From the NCBI RefSeq assembly GCF_026625745.1, contig NZ_CP113061.1, forward strand, positions 434,001 through 498,000: DNA of 64,000 nt, in the 5' to 3' direction. This document shows, in pieces, positions 29,381-36,975 of the stretch (its first letter is position 1; each line of letters begins with the position of its first letter). The DNA comes from Asticcacaulis sp. SL142 (GTDB lineage: Bacteria; Pseudomonadota; Alphaproteobacteria; Caulobacterales; Caulobacteraceae). Made by a program: the position numbers and the translations under genes. The notes below the pieces were generated by a model. It saw only the letters and a list, made by a program, of their open reading frames with translations, did no database searches and had not been told where the DNA came from.

Positions 29381-30718
29381 ATGCAAGTCGTTGAAAAACT
29401 GAATGAAGGCCTGTCGCGCGTCTACGAAGTCACGATCGCTAAAGATCTACTGACGCAAAAGCTGAACGCCAAGATCGCCGAAGTCGCACCTAAGATGAAT
29501 GTCAAGGGCTTCCGTCCCGGCAAGGTGCCGCCGGCCCACGTCAGAAAGCTTTACGGCAAGGAATTGATGAGCGAAATCCTTCAGGAAACGCTCACCGAAA
29601 CGACCCAGTCGGCGCTGGATGAAAATAAAGTGCGTCCGGCCAGCCAGCCTGAACTGACCCCGCTCGGTGATATTGATGCGGTCATCAAGGGCGAATCCGA
29701 TTTCGCTTATCAGATCGCGGTTGAGCAAATGCCGGATTTCGAGCCGGTTGATGTGACGACCCTTGAACTGACCCGCCCGGTTTATGAGCCGACCGAAGAC
29801 GAAGTGGGCGAAGCCCTGAACGGCATCGTGTCACAGCAAAAGCAGTATGAGCCCAAGGGCGGCAAAGCCCCGAAGGCGGCTGACGGCGATAAGCTGAATA
29901 TCGACTTTGTCGGTAAGGTTGACGGCGAAGTGTTTGACGGCGGCTCGATGGAAGGTGCTGATCTGGTCATCGGTTCCGGCCAGTTCATTCCGGGCTTTGA
30001 AGAACAACTGATCGGCGCCAAAAAGGGCGAAGAGCGCGTATTGAACGTGACCTTCCCGGCCGATTACGGCGCGGCCAATCTGGCCGGCAAAGACGCGACG
30101 TTCGAGACCAAGGTCAATGAAATCTCCGCGCCGAAAGATGCTGTCGCGGACGATGAATTTGCCAAGGGCCTCGGCCTCGAAGGTCTGGATGCGCTGAAGG
30201 GCCTGCTCAAGACCCAGATCGAGCAGCAGTACAAAACCGCTGCCCGTTTCAAGATGAAGCGCGCTTTGCTTGACATCCTTGATGAAAAACACTCGTTCGA
30301 TCTGCCGCAAAAGATGCTGGACGCTGAGTTCTCCGGTATCTGGCAACAGGTTGAGCAGGATAAGGCTGCGGGCCAACTGTCCGAAGAAGATGCCGGTAAG
30401 TCAGACGACGATCTGAAAGCCGAATACCGCAAGATCGCTGAGCGCCGCGTGCGCCTCGGCCTCGTGCTGGCTGAAATCGGTACCCGTCAGAACGTGACCG
30501 TGTCGGATCAGGAACTGGCTCAGGCCATCGCTCAGGAAGCTCGCAACTATCCAGGCCAGGAGCGTCAGGTGTTTGAATATTTCCGGTCTAACCCCGCCGC
30601 GTCCGCCCAACTGCGTGCGCCGCTCTACGAAGAAAAGGTCGTTGATGCGATCTTTGAACTGGCCAAGGTATCGGAAGCGCCGATCACCAAGGAAGAGCTT
30701 CTGGCCGAAGACGAGTAG
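29381..30718 (+). CDS. tig: Trigger factor
   Basis: Ribosome-bound chaperone and peptidyl-prolyl isomerase of 445 residues. The N-terminal ribosome-docking motif is GFRPGKVPPAHV near residue 43. The central FKBP domain (about 160-245) shows DKLNIDFVGKVDGEVFDGG and GSGQFIPGFEEQLIGAKKGEE. The helical substrate-binding C-terminal domain follows. It sits upstream of clpP, as in most bacteria, but has its own terminator, so clpP probably has its own promoter. The 269-bp upstream spacer contains an ACCGGC/GCCGGT hairpin at 29289-29306. Confidence 0.97.
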   Translation: MQVVEKLNEGLSRVYEVTIAKDLLTQKLNAKIAEVAPKMNVKGFRPGKVPPAHVRKLYGKELMSEILQETLTETTQSALDENKVRPASQPELTPLGDIDAVIKGESDFAYQIAVEQMPDFEPVDVTTLELTRPVYEPTEDEVGEALNGIVSQQKQYEPKGGKAPKAADGDKLNIDFVGKVDGEVFDGGSMEGADLVIGSGQFIPGFEEQLIGAKKGEERVLNVTFPADYGAANLAGKDATFETKVNEISAPKDAVADDEFAKGLGLEGLDALKGLLKTQIEQQYKTAARFKMKRALLDILDEKHSFDLPQKMLDAEFSGIWQQVEQDKAAGQLSEEDAGKSDDDLKAEYRKIAERRVRLGLVLAEIGTRQNVTVSDQELAQAIAQEARNYPGQERQVFEYFRSNPAASAQLRAPLYEEKVVDAIFELAKVSEAPITKEELLAEDE

Positions 30719-30749
30719 CAGGGTCGCAGACCCTGCACCCGGAACTTGG
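30718..30749 (+). repeat. Hairpin plus 13-mer element after tig
   Basis: GCAGGGTC/GACCCTGC forms an 8-bp stem directly on the tig stop, followed by ACCCGGAACTTGG (30737-30749). The same 13-mer follows a different hairpin after rpoC. Confidence 0.5.
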
Positions 30750-30791
30750 AGCGCGCTTCGAGGTCGGTGCTGAGCATAGAAAATATCAGGG

Positions 30792-30823
30792 TGCAGGGAA
30801 CCGAGTTCCCTGCATCTTTTTTT
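30792..30823 (+). terminator. Terminator of tig
   Basis: A 10-bp stem TGCAGGGAAC/GTTCCCTGCA with a 2-nt gap loop, followed by TC and seven T. It is a strong rho-independent terminator about 75 bases after the tig stop. Confidence 0.9.
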
Positions 30824-30861
30824 ATGGTGGATATGCCATTTTAATTGTTGTGCGGTTTGCG

Positions 30862-30890
30862 CTTGAAAAGCTGTGGGTAAATTGCCAGTT
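30862..30890 (+). promoter_or_regulatory. Possible heat-shock (sigma-32) promoter of clpP
   Basis: CTTGAAA (30862-30868) is a perfect sigma-32 -35 element; at the expected distance the -10 region reads TTGCCAGTT, only a partial match to CCCCAT. It lies about 90 bases before the clpP ATG. The proposal is an inference from the motif and from clpP being a common heat-shock gene. Confidence 0.35.
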
Positions 30891-30979
30891 TGTAAAAGGG
30901 GTTCGCGGGGCGTCCACTTTCGTTTAAGAGTTTTAACCCTATATACGAATCCACAAGCCAATTTTGATCAGGGGCAATT

Positions 30980-31591
30980 ATGCGCGATCCTATCGACAAT
31001 CTGACTATGAATCTGGTGCCTATGGTGGTGGAGCAATCCAGCCGCGGTGAGCGCGCCTACGATATCTTCTCGCGTATGCTGAAAGAACGCATCATCTTCC
31101 TGACCGGCCCGTTTGAAGACGGTATGGCCAGCCTGATCTGCGCACAGCTTCTTTTCCTTGAGTCGGAAAATCCGAAAAAGGAAATCGCGATGTACATCAA
31201 CTCGCCCGGCGGTCAGGTGACTTCGGCCCTGGCGATCTATGACGTCATGCAGTACATCAAATCCCCTGTATCGACCGTCTGTATCGGTATGGCGGCGTCG
31301 GCCGGATCGCTTATACTGCAAGCCGGTGAAGCCGGTCAGCGCTTCTCATTGCCCAATTCCAAGATCATGGTGCACCAGCCTTCGGGTGGTGCGCGCGGTA
31401 TGGCGTCGGACATCGAAATTCAGGCCGAAGATATCCGCAAGACCAAGAAACTGCTCAACGAAATCTACGTCAAGCACACCGGCCAAAGCTATGAGACGAT
31501 CGAGCGCACGCTGGATCGCGACCGCTATATGACCGCCTTGGAAGCCAAGGATTTTTGGTCTGGTCGACCACGTTTACGAAAAGCGTACTGA
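30980..31591 (+). CDS. clpP: ClpP protease subunit, 3' end frameshifted
   Basis: Serine peptidase that forms the chamber of ClpXP and ClpAP; in Caulobacter it is needed for CtrA turnover and is essential. Catalytic S107 lies in GMAASAGS, H132 in MVHQPSGG, and the aspartate in the TLDRDRY stretch near 180. As written the protein ends [13 protein letters not shown] at 203 residues. Deleting one T from the five at 31552-31556 restores [20 protein letters not shown] and a stop at 31611-31613, giving a normal 210-residue protein. The family match of the restored end is clear, so the frame break is either a homopolymer sequencing error or a real truncation of the last strand. The restored end would overlap the convergent cicA by 8 bases. 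Confidence 0.93.
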   Translation: MRDPIDNLTMNLVPMVVEQSSRGERAYDIFSRMLKERIIFLTGPFEDGMASLICAQLLFLESENPKKEIAMYINSPGGQVTSALAIYDVMQYIKSPVSTVCIGMAASAGSLILQAGEAGQRFSLPNSKIMVHQPSGGARGMASDIEIQAEDIRKTKKLLNEIYVKHTGQSYETIERTLDRDRYMTALEAKDFWSGRPRLRKAY

Positions 31592-31605
31592 TACGGTTGA
31601 AGTCG

Positions 31606-32232
31606 TTAAGTAGGCTTACCCGTAAACACTCTGTAATGTCCCTTGTCGGCGGCTTTGATCATCTCAAAGTCGCCGCTTGTGTCTCCGAAGGCCGTCACGA
31701 TACGCAGTGATTCGCCGTAAACGGCTTTCAGGCGCTCAACCTTTTCTGGCCCCCGGCAGTTCAGCCCGTCGAGCTCCGGCAACAGCCGGTCGTCGGCAGA
31801 AAATCCGAGTTTAGTGCCGATCACAAGATCCGCACTCAGATAAGCCCCAAACGCGCCGACCAGAATGTCTGGCGAGGCCGTAACGATCACCCGCACACGA
31901 TCCGGTTGTTTTTGCTCGGCCCATGCAATTAGAGCGTCTGGGCGGAACAACTTATTCTTATGGCTATCCGCGAACGCCGTGATCAGGGCTTCGAGTTCTG
32001 AACGCCGGATTCCGCCAAGCAATTTATGGATCAGTCTTGATTTTAACGCCCCGCGGTCTTTGGTCTTTATATAGTGGCTGATCAGCGACGGTGTGGAAAT
32101 AAACGCCCACGCAAGCTTAGGGTAACCGCAATGCCAGACCAAAAAGGCCGTGAAGCTGTCTTTATAGGTCAGGGTGCCGTCAAAATCGAAGGCGGCGATT
32201 TGAGGGGCGGGGGCTTCATTTGCGCAAGGCAT
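31606..32232 (-). CDS. cicA: HAD-IB family phosphatase CicA
   Basis: A 208-residue haloacid dehalogenase-like phosphatase. Motif I is FDFDGTLTYKD (catalytic Asp near residue 16), motif II is IVTASPD, and motif IV is AFGDTSGDFEM. The subfamily IB cap with many helices lies between motifs I and II. Position between clpP and clpX on the opposite strand is the same as that of Caulobacter cicA, a gene reported to affect growth and division, which is why the symbol is given. The substrate is not known from sequence; serine-phosphatase-like enzymes are the nearest relatives. Confidence 0.8.
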   Translation of the reverse strand: MPCANEAPAPQIAAFDFDGTLTYKDSFTAFLVWHCGYPKLAWAFISTPSLISHYIKTKDRGALKSRLIHKLLGGIRRSELEALITAFADSHKNKLFRPDALIAWAEQKQPDRVRVIVTASPDILVGAFGAYLSADLVIGTKLGFSADDRLLPELDGLNCRGPEKVERLKAVYGESLRIVTAFGDTSGDFEMIKAADKGHYRVFTGKPT

Positions 32233-32507
32233 TCACAGGGCCGTTTATGAGTGTGGCTTTTATTCCTCATATTCCATCCTATATAGAAATTCATCCCGCT
32301 AATTGTGATCGGGGACACTAAAACCCCAAAGGATGCGGTTGAGGCGTGGTCTAAACTGTGCATAGATCGCCATAAGATGCGTATGTTAGGCGGATATGTA
32401 GCGAAAATAGCCTTTTTTTAATCCCTAAGAAGGCATAGTGTCGGTTTGAAGCGGGAACGTGCGTCGTACTTGGACGCACGGGCCGCGCATGAGGTGAGAA
32501 AGCGCTT

Positions 32508-33767
32508 ATGACGAAAGCCGCCAGTGGCGATAGCAAAAGTACCCTTTACTGCTCCTTCTGCGGAAAGAGCCAGCATGAGGTGCGTAAACTAATAGCGGGG
32601 CCGACCGTCTTCATCTGTGATGAATGCGTTGAGCTGTGCATGGACATCATTCGTGAAGAGCACAAGATCGCTTTCGTGAAGTCCAAGGACGGCGTGCCGA
32701 CCCCCAAAGAGATTCGTGAAGTCCTCGACGACTATGTGATTGGTCAGTCTCAGGCCAAGAAGGTTCTGTCGGTCGCGGTTCACAACCACTATAAGCGCCT
32801 GAATCATGCCGCTAAAGGTAATGATGTTGAACTGGCCAAGTCCAACATCATGCTGATCGGGCCGACCGGTTCGGGTAAGACCCTGCTGGCGCAAACCTTG
32901 GCGCGCATCATCGATGTGCCGTTCACTATGGCTGATGCCACGACGCTTACCGAAGCTGGTTATGTTGGTGAAGACGTTGAAAACATTATCCTGAAACTGC
33001 TGCAATCGGCTGATTATAATGTCGAACGCGCGCAACGCGGCATCGTCTATATCGACGAAGTTGATAAGATTTCGCGCAAGTCTGATAATCCGTCGATCAC
33101 CCGCGATGTGTCGGGTGAGGGCGTGCAGCAGGCGCTTCTGAAAATCATGGAAGGCACGGTTGCTTCCGTTCCGCCGCAAGGTGGCCGCAAGCATCCGCAG
33201 CAAGAGTTCCTGCAAGTGGACACGACCAACATCCTGTTCATCTGTGGTGGTGCGTTTGCCGGTCTGGAAAAGATCATTTCCAGCCGTGGTAAGGGCACCT
33301 CGATCGGCTTTGGCGCTACGGTTAAAGACCCGGAAGAGCGTCGTCTGGGCGAGGTTCTGCACCAGGTTGAGCCGGATGATCTGATGAAGTTCGGCCTGAT
33401 CCCGGAATTTATCGGCCGTCTGCCGGTTCTCGCGACGCTTGAGGATCTTGATGAGGCAACACTCGTCAAGATTTTGACGGAACCAAAGAACGCGCTGATC
33501 AAGCAATATGCGCGGCTGTTCGAGATGGAAAACGTCACCCTGACCTTCACGGAAGAGGCGTTGTTTGCTGTCGCGAAGAAGGCCATCGTCCGTAAAACCG
33601 GCGCTCGCGGTTTGCGTTCGATCCTTGAGGCCATTCTGCTTGATACCATGTACGAACTGCCGAACATGCAGGGCGTCGAAGAGGTTGTCATTAATGGCGA
33701 AGTCGTCGAAGAACGCTCACAGCCACTGTTGATCTACGCCGAAAAGCGTGGCGGCGGCGCGGCTTAA
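32508..33767 (+). CDS. clpX: ClpX unfoldase of ClpXP
   Basis: AAA+ ATPase of 419 residues that unfolds substrates and feeds them to ClpP. The N-terminal C4 zinc-binding domain has C15, C18, C37 and C40. Walker A is GPTGSGKT, Walker B is [12 protein letters not shown], and the sensor segments include [11 protein letters not shown]. The IGF-type loop that docks ClpP is IGFGATV. In Caulobacter ClpXP degrades CtrA and other cell-cycle regulators. The 275-bp spacer upstream carries the promoter; no sigma-32 motif was found there. A terminator follows. Confidence 0.97.
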   Translation: MTKAASGDSKSTLYCSFCGKSQHEVRKLIAGPTVFICDECVELCMDIIREEHKIAFVKSKDGVPTPKEIREVLDDYVIGQSQAKKVLSVAVHNHYKRLNHAAKGNDVELAKSNIMLIGPTGSGKTLLAQTLARIIDVPFTMADATTLTEAGYVGEDVENIILKLLQSADYNVERAQRGIVYIDEVDKISRKSDNPSITRDVSGEGVQQALLKIMEGTVASVPPQGGRKHPQQEFLQVDTTNILFICGGAFAGLEKIISSRGKGTSIGFGATVKDPEERRLGEVLHQVEPDDLMKFGLIPEFIGRLPVLATLEDLDEATLVKILTEPKNALIKQYARLFEMENVTLTFTEEALFAVAKKAIVRKTGARGLRSILEAILLDTMYELPNMQGVEEVVINGEVVEERSQPLLIYAEKRGGGAA

Positions 33768-33820
33768 TTCTACTGTGAGAGGTTGCGAATAGCTGCCTCA
33801 TAGAGAATTGATATTGAATA

Positions 33821-33852
33821 AAAGCGGCCCCGGAAAAGGGGTCGTTTTTTTA
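33821..33852 (+). terminator. Terminator of clpX
   Basis: GCGGCCCC pairs with GGGGTCGT (two G-U pairs) around GGAAAA and is followed by a run of seven T. It lies about 55 bases past the clpX stop. Confidence 0.85.
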
Positions 33853-33897
33853 CCTTAAATGTTCTTGATTTGTTCTGACGTGATGTTAGCATGATGC

Positions 33898-34872
33898 ATG
33901 CCCATCCCAACGCTCAGGATCGATCCCATTGATGACGAAAACGCACTGCCTAGTCGGTTGCGTAAAGGGCGGGGCTCTGTGTCTAATCGACCAAGCGGGC
34001 GGTTTAATGCCCCCGATCTTTATGAAATTGACGATGGCTGGACGCATGAGGAGCGGGCAGGACTTGAGCAGCTTAAAACCATTCTGGGGGTTGATACGGC
34101 GCGTAAGATCATCACACGCAATACGTCGCCAGATATCGGTTTTGATCGCTCGATAAATCCATATAAGGGCTGCGAGCATGGCTGCATCTATTGTTTTGCG
34201 CGGCCTAGTCATGCCTATCTTGATCTGTCACCGGGGATAGATTTCGAGACACGGATTTTCCGTAAACCTGATTCTGCCAGACTGTTGCGGCTGGAACTGT
34301 CTGATCCCCGCTACAAACCCGCGCCGTTGATGCTGGGGATCAATACCGATGCCTATCAACCGACCGAGCGCACAGAACGCATTACGCGAAGTCTTCTGGA
34401 GGTTCTGTTTGAGTTTCGTCATCCTGTCCATCTGATTACCAAGTCCGCCCTGATTCAGCGAGATATTGATATTCTGGAGCCGATAGCGGCCCTGCGGCTG
34501 GTGACGGTGATGTTGTCGATTACGACCCTAGACCGGCACTTGGCGCGGATTATGGAACCAAGAGCGGCGACACCACAGAGGCGGCTGGAGACGGTGCGCG
34601 CTTTACATGAAGCAAGCATACCTGTGGGGGTTATGGTGGCTCCCATCATTCCCGGCCTGACCTGCCATGAGATTGAAAATCTTGTGAAGGCGGCGGCGGA
34701 CGCGGGGGCCATAAAGGCAGGCTATAATTTGGTGCGTCTGCCTTACGAGATCAAAATCCTGTTTGAGGAATGGCTGAGGCTTAATTTTCCGGATCGAGCC
34801 AATAAGGTACTGAACCATATTCGCCAATGCCGGGATGGCGAATTGAATGACCCGATTTCGGCAGCCGCATGA
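33898..34872 (+). CDS. PA0069-type radical SAM protein, 3' end frameshifted
   Basis: Radical SAM protein with a CX3CX2C cluster motif at C92, C96 and C99 in YKGCEHGCIYCFAR, matching the PA0069/SplB-like family of unknown substrate. As written it stops after LNHIRQCRDGELNDPISAAA (324 residues). From 34853 another frame reads DFGSRMTGRGPYADLIAQRF and continues to GGDPQMALF, stop at 35007-35009, which is the usual C-terminus of this family. One base is therefore missing near 34851-34855 relative to an intact gene of about 370 residues. This may be a sequencing error or a true pseudogene. Confidence 0.85.
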   Translation: MPIPTLRIDPIDDENALPSRLRKGRGSVSNRPSGRFNAPDLYEIDDGWTHEERAGLEQLKTILGVDTARKIITRNTSPDIGFDRSINPYKGCEHGCIYCFARPSHAYLDLSPGIDFETRIFRKPDSARLLRLELSDPRYKPAPLMLGINTDAYQPTERTERITRSLLEVLFEFRHPVHLITKSALIQRDIDILEPIAALRLVTVMLSITTLDRHLARIMEPRAATPQRRLETVRALHEASIPVGVMVAPIIPGLTCHEIENLVKAAADAGAIKAGYNLVRLPYEIKILFEEWLRLNFPDRANKVLNHIRQCRDGELNDPISAAA

Positions 34873-35019
34873 CGGGGCGCGGACCTTATGCTGATCTGAT
34901 CGCCCAAAGGTTCGCGCTGGCGGTCAAGCGCCACGGACTGAACTGGAAACCAAGTAATCTCGATTACAGTCAGTTCCGCGGCGGTGATCCGCAAATGGCT
35001 CTATTTTAAGATCGCGCGT

Positions 35020-36180
35020 TTAAAGCTTGACCGTCGCGCCGCCGTTATCGGCGCTTTTGTACATAGCCTGAATGATGCGCATGTCGCGCAGGCCCATTTC
35101 GCCGGGGGTGCGGTGCGGCTGGCCGGTGCGGGCGGCGGTTGAGAAGCCGTCGAGCTGAGCGGCAAATTGCACCAGAGAATCTCCGGCGCGTATCGGGCGC
35201 GTGGCGTCGGTATGAATCACGCCGCCAACGCTGCTGTAATCCGTGGCGGGATTAAGCGCGATATAGCCTTTGGTGCCCAGTATCCGCTGCTGGCTGGTGT
35301 AGGCAAAGGTATAGGATGACGACCCTTGGGCGGTAATACCGGACGCGAACATCAACCGCCAGTCAACGCCGCCTTCGACCTCGGTAAAGCGCGGATCACC
35401 GGCCGGTGTTGTATAGACGGCTGACACGGCAATCGGTGGTTCATCGACGTACATCAGGCAGCCGTTAAGTGCATAGATGCCAATGTCATACATTGATCCG
35501 CCGCCGCCCAGCGCCTTTTCCAGCCGCCATTTGACTGGCGGATAGGCGGGATTGGCCGGAAAGCCGGTTTCGCCGGAGAAATAGCGGATATCCCCGATCT
35601 CACCGGCGCGCAGACGGCGCAGGGCTTCCACATTGTTGGGCTCGAAATGCACGCGGTAGGCCACGCCCAGTTGCCGGTTGGCGGCCTTGGCGGCGGCGAC
35701 CATCGCCTCACATTCCGCAACGGTTGAGGCCATAGGCTTTTCGCACAGGACATGCTTGCCGGCCTTGAGAGCGCGGATGGTGTATTCAGCATGCAGGCCG
35801 ACCGGCAAGGCGATGTAAACGCAATCTATGTCTTTATCATCGGCGATCTTGTCGAAGTTTTTGTAGTCATAAATGCGGCTGACGCCGTAGCGGGCGCCGA
35901 CATCGCGGGCTTTTTCAGGGTTGCCGGAGACGAGCGCCGTCACGGCGGACTGAGACGCGGCTTGCAGGCCGGGCAGCACCTGCCCGATGGCAAAAGAGCC
36001 AAGCCCTACAACCGCATAGCCCATGCGCTTGGCAGGTGGTTCCGGCATCTGGGGATTGCCGCGGAGGGGCTGACCTTTGGCGACCACCTCCGCCTGAGCG
36101 GCGCCCGCTATGGATGCGGCGAGAGGGGCGGCGCTGGCACCCAAAAGTAAACGACGACGATCGATTTCAAATCCGCTCAT
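35020..36180 (-). CDS. Tat-exported Gfo/Idh/MocA oxidoreductase, GFOR-like
   Basis: A 386-residue protein very like the periplasmic glucose-fructose oxidoreductase of Zymomonas. It begins with a Tat signal DRRRLLLGASAAPLAASIAG and AQA cleavage site. The NADP-binding fold follows (GYAVVGLGSFAIGQVLPG), then LVSGNPEKARDVGARYGV, IYDYKNFDKIA and the catalytic HVLCEKPMASTVAECEAM. The substrate domain includes WRLEKALGGGGSMYDIGIYALNG. GFOR enzymes carry a tightly bound NADP and oxidise sugars while reducing another to a polyol. Whether this one uses glucose and fructose is not shown. It stands alone between the radical SAM and yaiI genes. Confidence 0.85.
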   Translation of the reverse strand: MSGFEIDRRRLLLGASAAPLAASIAGAAQAEVVAKGQPLRGNPQMPEPPAKRMGYAVVGLGSFAIGQVLPGLQAASQSAVTALVSGNPEKARDVGARYGVSRIYDYKNFDKIADDKDIDCVYIALPVGLHAEYTIRALKAGKHVLCEKPMASTVAECEAMVAAAKAANRQLGVAYRVHFEPNNVEALRRLRAGEIGDIRYFSGETGFPANPAYPPVKWRLEKALGGGGSMYDIGIYALNGCLMYVDEPPIAVSAVYTTPAGDPRFTEVEGGVDWRLMFASGITAQGSSSYTFAYTSQQRILGTKGYIALNPATDYSSVGGVIHTDATRPIRAGDSLVQFAAQLDGFSTAARTGQPHRTPGEMGLRDMRIIQAMYKSADNGGATVKL

Positions 36181-36268
36181 GATCTGCTTCCCTGATAAGT
36201 TTAGCCTGATTATTTTCGTTGGACGTTAGCGTTACCATTGTTTCAGAAAAGGTCAAATCAGACGGTAT

Positions 36269-36727
36269 TTAGCGCCGCAATTTTTGAGAGCGGTTTATGG
36301 TCTGATCCAGAGTTTGCAAAAACTGCGAGCGGTTAGCGCTTGAGAACGGCGGCGGCCCACCGGTGATCTCGCCAGTCGAGCGGATATGCTCCATAATTGA
36401 GCGCTGGGCCAGGGCGGCACCTATTGAGTCCTTGGTAAAGGCGCGGCCATTGGGGGCAATGGCATAGGCGTCTTTGGCCAGAACTCTGGCCGCCAAAGGG
36501 ATGTCGTTGGTGATGACGATATCCCCGGCCACAGCCTGATCGGCGATCCAGTCATCGGCAATGTCGGGGCCCGCATCGACGATCATCCGCTTGATGAGCG
36601 CTGACTGCGGAATCTGGATGAAACTGTTGGACACCACAAACGTGGGCAGGGTGTAACGCGCGGCGACTTTGTAGGTTTCGTCTTTTACCGGGCAGGCGTC
36701 GGCATCTATGTAGATCGTCAGGGTCAT
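36269..36727 (-). CDS. YaiI/YqxD family protein (UPF0178, DUF188)
   Basis: A 152-residue protein with the family opening IYIDADACPVKDETYKVAAR, the DWIADQAVAGDIVITNDIPLAARVL core and the GPPPFSSANRSQFLQTLDQ tail. The fold is related to PIN and flap nuclease domains, and the conserved aspartates (D8, D10 and the NDIPLA aspartate) would bind metal. A nuclease role is suspected for the family but not shown. It is divergent from lon across 248 bp. Confidence 0.9.
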   Translation of the reverse strand: MTLTIYIDADACPVKDETYKVAARYTLPTFVVSNSFIQIPQSALIKRMIVDAGPDIADDWIADQAVAGDIVITNDIPLAARVLAKDAYAIAPNGRAFTKDSIGAALAQRSIMEHIRSTGEITGGPPPFSSANRSQFLQTLDQTINRSQKLRR

Positions 36728-36762
36728 GAAGACCTCATACCAGACCCGGCTTTTGGCGTCCC

Positions 36763-36790
36763 TTGATTATTATCCGATCTATCCCACATA
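36763..36790 (+). promoter_or_regulatory. Heat-shock (sigma-32) type promoter of lon
   Basis: CTTGATT (-35, 36763-36769) and CCCACAT (-10, 36784-36790) are 14 bases apart, close to the CTTGAAA-N11-16-CCCCAT pattern. Transcription would start about 178 bases before the lon ATG. The pattern is seen; heat control of lon is expected from other bacteria. Confidence 0.55.
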
Positions 36791-36975
36791 GAAGTTCAGG
36801 CTCATCCACAGCGTGTTCGGACAAATGGCTATCGGATGGGTGCTGAATCACTCTAACCTTGCAGGGCTAGGGATATCGGGCTTTACTGTCTATATAAGTT
36901 TGCGCTAACGCAGTGCTTCTTGAGCGCAGATCAGAAGTAATTTTCCGGCTCAGGTTTCCTGATTAGGAGTATGTA

